The notes under the pieces: model-generated
Database searches by the model: none
What the model was told of the DNA's origin: nothing
What the model saw: only the letters and a program-made list of their open reading frames with translations
Part shown: positions 45,901 through 60,900 of the stretch, one piece after another
Numbering within the stretch: position 1 is the stretch's first letter
Layout: each line of letters begins with the position of its first letter
Program-made: the position numbers and the translations under genes
Assembly (NCBI GenBank): GCA_950097015.1
Contig: CATNEN010000001.1
Coordinates: 19,224,501-19,288,500, forward strand
Reading direction: 5' to 3'
Source: Macrostomum hystrix
Lineage: Eukaryota; Platyhelminthes; Macrostomidae
Length of the DNA: 64,000 bases

Positions 45901-48900
45901 CAGATTTGTAGGCTAATCAGCATTCATTAGTGTGAGGTCATGAGCACAGATTTGTAGGCTAATCAGCATTCATTAGTGTGAGGTCATGAGCACAGATTTG
46001 TAGGCTAATGAGCATTCATTAGTGTGAGGTCATGATCACAGATTTGTAGGCTAATGAGCATTCATTAGTGTGAGGTCATGAGCACAGATTTGTAGGCTAA
46101 TCAGCATTCATTAGTGTGAGGTCATGATCACAGATTTGTAGGCTAATGAGCATTCATTAGTGTGAGGTCATGAGCACAGATTTGTAGGCTAATCAGCATT
46201 CATTAGTGTGAGGTCATGAGCACAGATTTGTAGGCTAATGAGCATTCATTAGTGTGAGGTCATGAGCACAGATTTGTAGGCTAATGAGCATTCATTAGTG
46301 TGAGGTCATGAGCACAGATTTGTAGGCTAATGAGCATTCATTAGTGTGAGGTCATGAGCACAGATTTGTAGGCTAATGAGCATTCATTAGTGTGAGGTCA
46401 TGAGCACAGATTTGTAGGCTAATGAGCATTCATTAGTGTGAGGTCATGAGCACAGATTTGTAGGCTAATGAGCATTCATTAGTGTGAGGTCATGAGCACA
46501 GATTTGTAGGCTAATGAGCATTCATTAGTGTGAGGTCATGAGCACAGATTTGTAGGCTAATGAGCATTCATTAGTGTGAGGTCATTAGCACAGATTTGTA
46601 GGCTAATGAGCATTCATTAGTGTGAGGTCATGAGCACAGATTTGTAGGCTAATCAGCATTCATTAGTGTGAGGTCATGATCACAGATTTGTAGGCTAATG
46701 AGCATTCATTAGTGTGAGGTCATGAGCACAGATTTGTAGGCTAATGAGCATTCATTAGTGTGAGGTCATGATCACAGATTTGTAGGCTAATGAGCATTCA
46801 TTAGTGTGAGGTCATGAGCACAGATTTGTAGGCTAATCAGCATTCATTAGTGTGAGGTCATGAGCACAGATTTGTAGGCTAATGAGCATTCATTAGTGTG
46901 AGGTCATGAGCACAGATTTGTAGGCTAATCAGCATTCATTAGTGTGAGGTCATGAGCACAGATTTGTAGGCTAATGAGCATTCATTAGTGTGAGGTCATG
47001 AGCACAGATTTGTAGGCTAATGAGCATTCATTAGTGTGAGGTCATGAGCACAGATTTGTAGGCTAATCAGCATTCATTAGTGTGAGGTCATGAGCACAGA
47101 TTTGTAGGCTAATGAGCATTCATTAGTGTGAGGTCATGAGCACAGATTTGTAGGCTAATCAGCATTCATTAGTGTGAGGTCATGAGCACAGATTTGTAGG
47201 CTAATGAGCATTCATTAGTGTGAGGTCATGAGCACAGATTTGTAGGCTAATCAGCATTCATTAGTGTGAGGTCATGAGCACAGATTTGTAGGCTAATCAG
47301 CATTCATTAGTGTGAGGTCATGAGCACAGATTTGTAGGCTAATGAGCATTCATTAGTGTGAGGTCATGAGCACAGATTTGTAGGCTAATGAGCATTCATT
47401 AGTGTGAGGTCATGAGCACAGATTTGTAGGCTAATCAGCATTCATTAGTGTGAGGTCATGAGCACAGATTTGTAGGCTAATCAGCATTCATTAGTGTGAG
47501 GTCATGAGCACAGATTTGTAGGCTAATGAGCATTCATTAGTGTGAGGTCATGAGCACAGATTTGTAGGCTAATGAGCATTCATTAGTGTGAGGTCATGAG
47601 CACAGATTTGTAGGCTAATGAGCATTCATTAGTGTGAGGTCATGAGCACAGATTTGTAGGCTAATGAGCATTCATTAGTGTGAGGTCATGAGCACAGATT
47701 TGTAGGCTAATGAGCATTCATTAGTGTGAGGTCATGATCTCAGATTTGTAGGCTAATGAGCATTCATTAGTGTGAGGTCATGAGCACAGATTTGTAGGCT
47801 AATGAGCATTCATTAGTGTGAGGTCATGATCTCAGATTTGTAGGCTAATCAGCATTCATTAGTGTGAGGTCATGATCACAGATTTGTAGGCTAATGAGCA
47901 TTCATTAGTGTGAGGTCATGATCACAGATTTGTAGGCTAATCAGCATTCATTAGTGTGAGGTCATGATCACAGATTTGTAGGCTAATGAGCATTCATTAG
48001 TGTGAGGTCATGAGCACAGATTTGTAGGCTAATGAGCATTCATTAGTGTGAGGTCATGAGCACAGATTTGTAGGCTAATGAGCATTCATTAGTGTGAGGT
48101 CATGAGCACAGATTTGTAGGCTAATGAGCATTCATTAGTGTGAGGTCATGATCACAGATTTGTAGGCTAATCAGCATTCATTAGTGTGAGGTCATGAGCA
48201 CAGATTTGTAGGCTAATGAGCATTCATTAGTGTGAGGTCATGAGCACAGATTTGTAGGCTAATGAGCATTCATTAGTGTGAGGTCATGATCACAGATTTG
48301 TAGGCTAATGAGCATTCATTAGTGTGAGGTCATGAGCACAGATTTGTAGGCTAATGAGCATTCATTAGTGTGAGGTCATGATCACAGATTTGTAGGCTAA
48401 TGAGCATTCATTAGTGTGAGGTCATGATCACAGATTTGTAGGCTAATCAGCATTCATTAGTGTGAGGTCATGATCACAGATTTGTAGGCTAATGAGCATT
48501 CATTAGTGTGAGGTCATGAGCACAGATTTGTAGGCTAATGAGCATTCATTAGTGTGAGGTCATGAGCACAGATTTGTAGGCTAATGAGCATTCATTAGTG
48601 TGAGGTCATGAGCACAGATTTGTAGGCTAATGAGCATTCATTAGTGTGAGGTCATGAGCACAGATTTGTAGGCTAATGAGCATTCATTAGTGTGAGGTCA
48701 TTAGCACAGATTTGTAGGCTAATGAGCATTCATTAGTGTGAGGTCATGAGCACAGATTTGTAGGCTAATCAGCATTCATTAGTGTGAGGTCATGATCACA
48801 GATTTGTAGGCTAATGAGCATTCATTAGTGTGAGGTCATGAGCACAGATTTGTAGGCTAATGAGCATTCATTAGTGTGAGGTCATGATCACAGATTTGTA

Positions 48901-51900
48901 GGCTAATGAGCATTCATTAGTGTGAGGTCATGAGCACAGATTTGTAGGCTAATCAGCATTCATTAGTGTGAGGTCATGAGCACAGATTTGTAGGCTAATG
49001 AGCATTCATTAGTGTGAGGTCATGAGCACAGATTTGTAGGCTAATCAGCATTCATTAGTGTGAGGTCATGAGCACAGATTTGTAGGCTAATGAGCATTCA
49101 TTAGTGTGAGGTCATGAGCACAGATTTGTAGGCTAATGAGCATTCATTAGTGTGAGGTCATGAGCACAGATTTGTAGGCTAATCAGCATTCATTAGTGTG
49201 AGGTCATGAGCACAGATTTGTAGGCTAATGAGCATTCATTAGTGTGAGGTCATGAGCACAGATTTGTAGGCTAATCAGCATTCATTAGTGTGAGGTCATG
49301 AGCACAGATTTGTAGGCTAATGAGCATTCATTAGTGTGAGGTCATGAGCACAGATTTGTAGGCTAATCAGCATTCATTAGTGTGAGGTCATGAGCACAGA
49401 TTTGTAGGCTAATGAGCATTCATTAGTGTGAGGTCATGAGCACAGATTTGTAGGCTAATGAGCATTCATTAGTGTGAGGTCATGAGCACAGATTTGTAGG
49501 CTAATGAGCATTCATTAGTGTGAGGTCATGAGCACAGATTTGTAGGCTAATGAGCATTCATTAGTGTGAGGTCATGAGCACAGATTTGTAGGCTAATGAG
49601 CATTCATTAGTGTGAGGTCATGAGCACAGATTTGTAGGCTAATCAGCATTCATTAGTGTGAGGTCATGAGCACAGATTTGTAGGCTAATGAGCATTCATT
49701 AGTGTGAGGTCATGAGCACAGATTTGTAGGCTAATGAGCATTCATTAGTGTGAGGTCATGAGCACAGATTTGTAGGCTAATCAGCATTCATTAGTGTGAG
49801 GTCATGAGCACAGATTTGTAGGCTAATCAGCATTCATTAGTGTGAGGTCATGAGCACAGATTTGTAGGCTAATGAGCATTCATTAGTGTGAGGTCATGAG
49901 CACAGATTTGTAGGCTAATGAGCATTCATTAGTGTGAGGTCATGAGCACAGATTTGTAGGCTAATGAGCATTCATTAGTGTGAGGTCATGAGCACAGATT
50001 TGTAGGCTAATGAGCATTCATTAGTGTGAGGTCATGAGCACAGATTTGTAGGCTAATGAGCATTCATTAGTGTGAGGTCATGATCTCAGATTTGTAGGCT
50101 AATGAGCATTCATTAGTGTGAGGTCATGAGCACAGATTTGTAGGCTAATGAGCATTCATTAGTGTGAGGTCATGATCTCAGATTTGTAGGCTAATCAGCA
50201 TTCATTAGTGTGAGGTCATGATCACAGATTTGTAGGCTAATGAGCATTCATTAGTGTGAGGTCATGATCACAGATTTGTAGGCTAATCAGCATTCATTAG
50301 TGTGAGGTCATGATCACAGATTTGTAGGCTAATGAGCATTCATTAGTGTGAGGTCATGAGCACAGATTTGTAGGCTAATGAGCATTCATTAGTGTGAGGT
50401 CATGAGCACAGATTTGTAGGCTAATGAGCATTCATTAGTGTGAGGTCATGAGCACAGATTTGTAGGCTAATGAGCATTCATTAGTGTGAGGTCATGAGCA
50501 CAGATTTGTAGGCTAATGAGCATTCATTAGTGTGAGGTCATTAGCACAGATTTGTAGGCTAATGAGCATTCATTAGTGTGAGGTCATGAGCACAGATTTG
50601 TAGGCTAATCAGCATTCATTAGTGTGAGGTCATGATCACAGATTTGTAGGCTAATGAGCATTCATTAGTGTGAGGTCATGAGCACAGATTTGTAGGCTAA
50701 TGAGCATTCATTAGTGTGAGGTCATGAGCACAGATTTGTAGGCTAATGAGCATTCATTAGTGTGAGGTCATGAGCACAGATTTGTAGGCTAATGAGCATT
50801 CATTAGTGTGAGGTCATGAGCACAGATTTGTAGGCTAATGAGCATTCATTAGTGTGAGGTCATGAGCACAGATTTGTAGGCTAATCAGCATTCATTAGTG
50901 TGAGGTCATGATCACAGATTTGTAGGCTAATGAGCATTCATTAGTGTGAGGTCATGAGCACAGATTTGTAGGCTAATCAGCATTCATTAGTGTGAGGTCA
51001 TGAGCACAGATTTGTAGGCTAATGAGCATTCATTAGTGTGAGGTCATGATCTCAGATTTGTAGGCTAATGAGCATTCATTAGTGTGAGGTCATGAGCACA
51101 GATTTGTAGGCTAATGAGCATTCATTAGTGTGAGGTCATGAGCACAGATTTGTAGGCTAATGAGCATTCATTAGTGTGAGGTCATGATCTCAGATTTGTA
51201 GGCTAATGAGCATTCATTAGTGTGAGGTCATGAGCACAGATTTGTAGGCTAATGAGCATTCATTAGTGTGAGGTCATGATCTCAGATTTGTAGGCTAATC
51301 AGCATTCATTAGTGTGAGGTCATGATCACAGATTTGTAGGCTAATGAGCATTCATTAGTGTGAGGTCATGATCACAGATTTGTAGGCTAATCAGCATTCA
51401 TTAGTGTGAGGTCATGATCACAGATTTGTAGGCTAATGAGCATTCATTAGTGTGAGGTCATGAGCACAGATTTGTAGGCTAATGAGCATTCATTAGTGTG
51501 AGGTCATGAGCACAGATTTGTAGGCTAATGAGCATTCATTAGTGTGAGGTCATGAGCACAGATTTGTAGGCTAATGAGCATTCATTAGTGTGAGGTCATG
51601 AGCACAGATTTGTAGGCTAATGAGCATTCATTAGTGTGAGGTCATTAGCACAGATTTGTAGGCTAATGAGCATTCATTAGTGTGAGGTCATGAGCACAGA
51701 TTTGTAGGCTAATCAGCATTCATTAGTGTGAGGTCATGATCACAGATTTGTAGGCTAATGAGCATTCATTAGTGTGAGGTCATGAGCACAGATTTGTAGG
51801 CTAATGAGCATTCATTAGTGTGAGGTCATGAGCACAGATTTGTAGGCTAATGAGCATTCATTAGTGTGAGGTCATGAGCACAGATTTGTAGGCTAATGAG

Positions 51901-54900
51901 CATTCATTAGTGTGAGGTCATGAGCACAGATTTGTAGGCTAATGAGCATTCATTAGTGTGAGGTCATGAGCACAGATTTGTAGGCTAATCAGCATTCATT
52001 AGTGTGAGGTCATGATCACAGATTTGTAGGCTAATGAGCATTCATTAGTGTGAGGTCATGAGCACAGATTTGTAGGCTAATCAGCATTCATTAGTGTGAG
52101 GTCATGAGCACAGATTTGTAGGCTAATGAGCATTCATTAGTGTGAGGTCATGATCTCAGATTTGTAGGCTAATGAGCATTCATTAGTGTGAGGTCATGAG
52201 CACAGATTTGTAGGCTAATCAGCATTCATTAGTGTGAGGTCATGAGCACAGATTTGTAGGCTAATGAGCATTCATTAGTGTGAGGTCATGAGCGCAGATT
52301 TGTAGGCTAATGAGCATTCATTAGTGTGAGGTCATGAGCACAGATTTGTAGGCTAATGAGCATTCATTAGTGTGAGGTCATGATCTCAGATTTGTAGGCT
52401 AATGAGCATTCATTAGTGTGAGGTCATGATCACAGATTTGTAGGCTAATCAGCATTCATTAGTGTGAGGTCATGAGCACAGATTTGTAGGCTAATGAGCA
52501 TTCATTAGTGTGAGGTCATGATCTCAGATTTGTAGGCTAATGAGCATTCATTAGTGTGAGGTCATGAGCACAGATTTGTAGGCTAATGAGCATTCATTAG
52601 TGTGAGGTCATGAGCACAGATTTGTAGGCTAATGAGCATTCATTAGTGTGAGGTCATGAGCACAGATTTGTAGGCTAATCAGCATTCATTAGTGTGAGGT
52701 CATGAGCACAGATTTGTAGGCTAATGAGCATTCATTAGTGTGAGGTCATGAGCACAGATTTGTAGGCTAATGAGCATTCATTAGTGTGAGGTCATGAGCA
52801 CAGATTTGTAGGCTAATGAGCATTCATTAGTGTGAGGTCATGATCTCAGATTTGTAGGCTAATGAGCATTCATTAGTGTGAGGTCATGAGCACAGATTTG
52901 TAGGCTAATGAGCATTCATTAGTGTGAGGTCATGAGCACAGATTTGTAGGCTAATGAGCATTCATTAGTGTGAGGTCATGATCACAGATTTGTAGGCTAA
53001 TGAGCATTCATTAGTGTGAGGTCATGAGCACAGATTTGTAGGCTAATCAGCATTCATTAGTGTGAGGTCATGAGCACAGATTTGTAGGCTAATGAGCATT
53101 CATTAGTGTGAGGTCATGAGCACAGATTTGTAGGCTAATCAGCATTCATTAGTGTGAGGTCATGATCTCAGATTTGTAGGCTAATGAGCATTCATTAGTG
53201 TGAGGTCATGAGCACAGATTTGTAGGCTAATGAGCATTCATTAGTGTGAGGTCATGAGCACAGATTTGTAGGCTAATGAGCATTCATTAGTGTGAGGTCA
53301 TGATCACAGATTTGTAGGCTAATGAGCATTCATTAGTGTGAGGTCATGAGCACAGATTTGTAGGCTAATCAGCATTCATTAGTGTGAGGTCATGAGCACA
53401 GATTTGTAGGCTAATGAGCATTCATTAGTGTGAGGTCATGAGCACAGATTTGTAGGCTAATCAGCATTCATTAGTGTGAGGTCATGATCTCAGATTTGTA
53501 GGCTAATGAGCATTCATTAGTGTGAGGTCATGAGCACAGATTTGTAGGCTAATGAGCATTCATTAGTGTGAGGTCATGAGCACAGATTTGTAGGCTAATG
53601 AGCATTCATTAGTGTGAGGTCATGATCACAGATTTGTAGGCTAATGAGCATTCATTAGTGTGAGGTCATGAGCACAGATTTGTAGGCTAATCAGCATTCA
53701 TTAGTGTGAGGTCATGAGCACAGATTTGTAGGCTAATGAGCATTCATTAGTGTGAGGTCATGAGCACAGATTTGTAGGCTAATCAGCATTCATTAGTGTG
53801 AGGTCATGAGCACAGATTTGTAGGCTAATGAGCATTCATTAGTGTGAGGTCATGAGCACAGATTTGTAGGCTAATGAGCATTCATTAGTGTGAGGTCATG
53901 AGCACAGATTTGTAGGCTAATCAGCATTCATTAGTGTGAGGTCATGAGCACAGATTTGTAGGCTAATGAGCATTCATTAGTGTGAGGTCATGAGCACAGA
54001 TTTGTAGGCTAATCAGCATTCATTAGTGTGAGGTCATGAGCACAGATTTGTAGGCTAATGAGCATTCATTAGTGTGAGGTCATGAGCACAGATTTGTAGG
54101 CTAATCAGCATTCATTAGTGTGAGGTCATGAGCACAGATTTGTAGGCTAATCAGCATTCATTAGTGTGAGGTCATGAGCACAGATTTGTAGGCTAATGAG
54201 CATTCATTAGTGTGAGGTCATGAGCACAGATTTGTAGGCTAATGAGCATTCATTAGTGTGAGGTCATGAGCACAGATTTGTAGGCTAATCAGCATTCATT
54301 AGTGTGAGGTCATGAGCACAGATTTGTAGGCTAATCAGCATTCATTAGTGTGAGGTCATGAGCACAGATTTGTAGGCTAATGAGCATTCATTAGTGTGAG
54401 GTCATGAGCACAGATTTGTAGGCTAATGAGCATTCATTAGTGTGAGGTCATGAGCACAGATTTGTAGGCTAATGAGCATTCATTAGTGTGAGGTCATGAG
54501 CACAGATTTGTAGGCTAATGAGCATTCATTAGTGTGAGGTCATGAGCACAGATTTGTAGGCTAATGAGCATTCATTAGTGTGAGGTCATGATCTCAGATT
54601 TGTAGGCTAATGAGCATTCATTAGTGTGAGGTCATGAGCACAGATTTGTAGGCTAATGAGCATTCATTAGTGTGAGGTCATGATCTCAGATTTGTAGGCT
54701 AATCAGCATTCATTAGTGTGAGGTCATGATCACAGATTTGTAGGCTAATGAGCATTCATTAGTGTGAGGTCATGATCACAGATTTGTAGGCTAATCAGCA
54801 TTCATTAGTGTGAGGTCATGATCACAGATTTGTAGGCTAATGAGCATTCATTAGTGTGAGGTCATGAGCACAGATTTGTAGGCTAATGAGCATTCATTAG

Positions 54901-57900
54901 TGTGAGGTCATGAGCACAGATTTGTAGGCTAATGAGCATTCATTAGTGTGAGGTCATGAGCACAGATTTGTAGGCTAATGAGCATTCATTAGTGTGAGGT
55001 CATGATCACAGATTTGTAGGCTAATCAGCATTCATTAGTGTGAGGTCATGAGCACAGATTTGTAGGCTAATGAGCATTCATTAGTGTGAGGTCATGAGCA
55101 CAGATTTGTAGGCTAATGAGCATTCATTAGTGTGAGGTCATGATCACAGATTTGTAGGCTAATGAGCATTCATTAGTGTGAGGTCATGAGCACAGATTTG
55201 TAGGCTAATGAGCATTCATTAGTGTGAGGTCATGATCACAGATTTGTAGGCTAATGAGCATTCATTAGTGTGAGGTCATGATCACAGATTTGTAGGCTAA
55301 TCAGCATTCATTAGTGTGAGGTCATGATCACAGATTTGTAGGCTAATGAGCATTCATTAGTGTGAGGTCATGAGCACAGATTTGTAGGCTAATGAGCATT
55401 CATTAGTGTGAGGTCATGAGCACAGATTTGTAGGCTAATGAGCATTCATTAGTGTGAGGTCATGAGCACAGATTTGTAGGCTAATGAGCATTCATTAGTG
55501 TGAGGTCATGAGCACAGATTTGTAGGCTAATGAGCATTCATTAGTGTGAGGTCATTAGCACAGATTTGTAGGCTAATGAGCATTCATTAGTGTGAGGTCA
55601 TGAGCACAGATTTGTAGGCTAATCAGCATTCATTAGTGTGAGGTCATGATCACAGATTTGTAGGCTAATGAGCATTCATTAGTGTGAGGTCATGAGCACA
55701 GATTTGTAGGCTAATGAGCATTCATTAGTGTGAGGTCATGATCACAGATTTGTAGGCTAATGAGCATTCATTAGTGTGAGGTCATGAGCACAGATTTGTA
55801 GGCTAATCAGCATTCATTAGTGTGAGGTCATGAGCACAGATTTGTAGGCTAATGAGCATTCATTAGTGTGAGGTCATGAGCACAGATTTGTAGGCTAATC
55901 AGCATTCATTAGTGTGAGGTCATGAGCACAGATTTGTAGGCTAATGAGCATTCATTAGTGTGAGGTCATGAGCACAGATTTGTAGGCTAATGAGCATTCA
56001 TTAGTGTGAGGTCATGAGCACAGATTTGTAGGCTAATCAGCATTCATTAGTGTGAGGTCATGAGCACAGATTTGTAGGCTAATGAGCATTCATTAGTGTG
56101 AGGTCATGAGCACAGATTTGTAGGCTAATCAGCATTCATTAGTGTGAGGTCATGAGCACAGATTTGTAGGCTAATGAGCATTCATTAGTGTGAGGTCATG
56201 AGCACAGATTTGTAGGCTAATCAGCATTCATTAGTGTGAGGTCATGAGCACAGATTTGTAGGCTAATGAGCATTCATTAGTGTGAGGTCATGAGCACAGA
56301 TTTGTAGGCTAATGAGCATTCATTAGTGTGAGGTCATGAGCACAGATTTGTAGGCTAATGAGCATTCATTAGTGTGAGGTCATGAGCACAGATTTGTAGG
56401 CTAATGAGCATTCATTAGTGTGAGGTCATGAGCACAGATTTGTAGGCTAATGAGCATTCATTAGTGTGAGGTCATGAGCACAGATTTGTAGGCTAATCAG
56501 CATTCATTAGTGTGAGGTCATGAGCACAGATTTGTAGGCTAATGAGCATTCATTAGTGTGAGGTCATGAGCACAGATTTGTAGGCTAATGAGCATTCATT
56601 AGTGTGAGGTCATGAGCACAGATTTGTAGGCTAATCAGCATTCATTAGTGTGAGGTCATGAGCACAGATTTGTAGGCTAATCAGCATTCATTAGTGTGAG
56701 GTCATGAGCACAGATTTGTAGGCTAATGAGCATTCATTAGTGTGAGGTCATGAGCACAGATTTGTAGGCTAATGAGCATTCATTAGTGTGAGGTCATGAG
56801 CACAGATTTGTAGGCTAATGAGCATTCATTAGTGTGAGGTCATGAGCACAGATTTGTAGGCTAATGAGCATTCATTAGTGTGAGGTCATGAGCACAGATT
56901 TGTAGGCTAATGAGCATTCATTAGTGTGAGGTCATGATCTCAGATTTGTAGGCTAATGAGCATTCATTAGTGTGAGGTCATGAGCACAGATTTGTAGGCT
57001 AATGAGCATTCATTAGTGTGAGGTCATGATCTCAGATTTGTAGGCTAATCAGCATTCATTAGTGTGAGGTCATGATCACAGATTTGTAGGCTAATGAGCA
57101 TTCATTAGTGTGAGGTCATGATCACAGATTTGTAGGCTAATCAGCATTCATTAGTGTGAGGTCATGATCACAGATTTGTAGGCTAATGAGCATTCATTAG
57201 TGTGAGGTCATGAGCACAGATTTGTAGGCTAATGAGCATTCATTAGTGTGAGGTCATGAGCACAGATTTGTAGGCTAATGAGCATTCATTAGTGTGAGGT
57301 CATGAGCACAGATTTGTAGGCTAATGAGCATTCATTAGTGTGAGGTCATGAGCACAGATTTGTAGGCTAATGAGCATTCATTAGTGTGAGGTCATTAGCA
57401 CAGATTTGTAGGCTAATGAGCATTCATTAGTGTGAGGTCATGAGCACAGATTTGTAGGCTAATCAGCATTCATTAGTGTGAGGTCATGATCACAGATTTG
57501 TAGGCTAATGAGCATTCATTAGTGTGAGGTCATGAGCACAGATTTGTAGGCTAATGAGCATTCATTAGTGTGAGGTCATGAGCACAGATTTGTAGGCTAA
57601 TGAGCATTCATTAGTGTGAGGTCATGAGCACAGATTTGTAGGCTAATGAGCATTCATTAGTGTGAGGTCATGAGCACAGATTTGTAGGCTAATGAGCATT
57701 CATTAGTGTGAGGTCATGAGCACAGATTTGTAGGCTAATCAGCATTCATTAGTGTGAGGTCATGATCACAGATTTGTAGGCTAATGAGCATTCATTAGTG
57801 TGAGGTCATGAGCACAGATTTGTAGGCTAATCAGCATTCATTAGTGTGAGGTCATGAGCACAGATTTGTAGGCTAATGAGCATTCATTAGTGTGAGGTCA

Positions 57901-60900
57901 TGATCTCAGATTTGTAGGCTAATGAGCATTCATTAGTGTGAGGTCATGAGCACAGATTTGTAGGCTAATGAGCATTCATTAGTGTGAGGTCATGAGCACA
58001 GATTTGTAGGCTAATGAGCATTCATTAGTGTGAGGTCATGATCTCAGATTTGTAGGCTAATGAGCATTCATTAGTGTGAGGTCATGAGCACAGATTTGTA
58101 GGCTAATGAGCATTCATTAGTGTGAGGTCATGATCTCAGATTTGTAGGCTAATCAGCATTCATTAGTGTGAGGTCATGATCACAGATTTGTAGGCTAATG
58201 AGCATTCATTAGTGTGAGGTCATGATCACAGATTTGTAGGCTAATCAGCATTCATTAGTGTGAGGTCATGATCACAGATTTGTAGGCTAATGAGCATTCA
58301 TTAGTGTGAGGTCATGAGCACAGATTTGTAGGCTAATGAGCATTCATTAGTGTGAGGTCATGAGCACAGATTTGTAGGCTAATGAGCATTCATTAGTGTG
58401 AGGTCATGAGCACAGATTTGTAGGCTAATGAGCATTCATTAGTGTGAGGTCATGAGCACAGATTTGTAGGCTAATGAGCATTCATTAGTGTGAGGTCATT
58501 AGCACAGATTTGTAGGCTAATGAGCATTCATTAGTGTGAGGTCATGAGCACAGATTTGTAGGCTAATCAGCATTCATTAGTGTGAGGTCATGATCACAGA
58601 TTTGTAGGCTAATGAGCATTCATTAGTGTGAGGTCATGAGCACAGATTTGTAGGCTAATGAGCATTCATTAGTGTGAGGTCATGAGCACAGATTTGTAGG
58701 CTAATGAGCATTCATTAGTGTGAGGTCATGAGCACAGATTTGTAGGCTAATGAGCATTCATTAGTGTGAGGTCATGAGCACAGATTTGTAGGCTAATGAG
58801 CATTCATTAGTGTGAGGTCATGAGCACAGATTTGTAGGCTAATCAGCATTCATTAGTGTGAGGTCATGATCACAGATTTGTAGGCTAATGAGCATTCATT
58901 AGTGTGAGGTCATGAGCACAGATTTGTAGGCTAATCAGCATTCATTAGTGTGAGGTCATGAGCACAGATTTGTAGGCTAATGAGCATTCATTAGTGTGAG
59001 GTCATGATCTCAGATTTGTAGGCTAATGAGCATTCATTAGTGTGAGGTCATGAGCACAGATTTGTAGGCTAATCAGCATTCATTAGTGTGAGGTCATGAG
59101 CACAGATTTGTAGGCTAATGAGCATTCATTAGTGTGAGGTCATGAGCGCAGATTTGTAGGCTAATGAGCATTCATTAGTGTGAGGTCATGAGCACAGATT
59201 TGTAGGCTAATGAGCATTCATTAGTGTGAGGTCATGATCTCAGATTTGTAGGCTAATGAGCATTCATTAGTGTGAGGTCATGATCACAGATTTGTAGGCT
59301 AATCAGCATTCATTAGTGTGAGGTCATGAGCACAGATTTGTAGGCTAATGAGCATTCATTAGTGTGAGGTCATGATCTCAGATTTGTAGGCTAATGAGCA
59401 TTCATTAGTGTGAGGTCATGAGCACAGATTTGTAGGCTAATGAGCATTCATTAGTGTGAGGTCATGAGCACAGATTTGTAGGCTAATGAGCATTCATTAG
59501 TGTGAGGTCATGAGCACAGATTTGTAGGCTAATCAGCATTCATTAGTGTGAGGTCATGAGCACAGATTTGTAGGCTAATGAGCATTCATTAGTGTGAGGT
59601 CATGAGCACAGATTTGTAGGCTAATGAGCATTCATTAGTGTGAGGTCATGAGCACAGATTTGTAGGCTAATGAGCATTCATTAGTGTGAGGTCATGATCT
59701 CAGATTTGTAGGCTAATGAGCATTCATTAGTGTGAGGTCATGAGCACAGATTTGTAGGCTAATGAGCATTCATTAGTGTGAGGTCATGAGCACAGATTTG
59801 TAGGCTAATGAGCATTCATTAGTGTGAGGTCATGATCACAGATTTGTAGGCTAATGAGCATTCATTAGTGTGAGGTCATGAGCACAGATTTGTAGGCTAA
59901 TCAGCATTCATTAGTGTGAGGTCATGAGCACAGATTTGTAGGCTAATGAGCATTCATTAGTGTGAGGTCATGAGCACAGATTTGTAGGCTAATCAGCATT
60001 CATTAGTGTGAGGTCATGATCTCAGATTTGTAGGCTAATGAGCATTCATTAGTGTGAGGTCATGAGCACAGATTTGTAGGCTAATGAGCATTCATTAGTG
60101 TGAGGTCATGAGCACAGATTTGTAGGCTAATGAGCATTCATTAGTGTGAGGTCATGATCACAGATTTGTAGGCTAATGAGCATTCATTAGTGTGAGGTCA
60201 TGAGCACAGATTTGTAGGCTAATCAGCATTCATTAGTGTGAGGTCATGAGCACAGATTTGTAGGCTAATGAGCATTCATTAGTGTGAGGTCATGAGCACA
60301 GATTTGTAGGCTAATCAGCATTCATTAGTGTGAGGTCATGATCTCAGATTTGTAGGCTAATGAGCATTCATTAGTGTGAGGTCATGAGCACAGATTTGTA
60401 GGCTAATGAGCATTCATTAGTGTGAGGTCATGAGCACAGATTTGTAGGCTAATGAGCATTCATTAGTGTGAGGTCATGATCACAGATTTGTAGGCTAATG
60501 AGCATTCATTAGTGTGAGGTCATGAGCACAGATTTGTAGGCTAATCAGCATTCATTAGTGTGAGGTCATGAGCACAGATTTGTAGGCTAATGAGCATTCA
60601 TTAGTGTGAGGTCATGAGCACAGATTTGTAGGCTAATCAGCATTCATTAGTGTGAGGTCATGAGCACAGATTTGTAGGCTAATGAGCATTCATTAGTGTG
60701 AGGTCATGAGCACAGATTTGTAGGCTAATGAGCATTCATTAGTGTGAGGTCATGAGCACAGATTTGTAGGCTAATCAGCATTCATTAGTGTGAGGTCATG
60801 AGCACAGATTTGTAGGCTAATGAGCATTCATTAGTGTGAGGTCATGAGCACAGATTTGTAGGCTAATCAGCATTCATTAGTGTGAGGTCATGAGCACAGA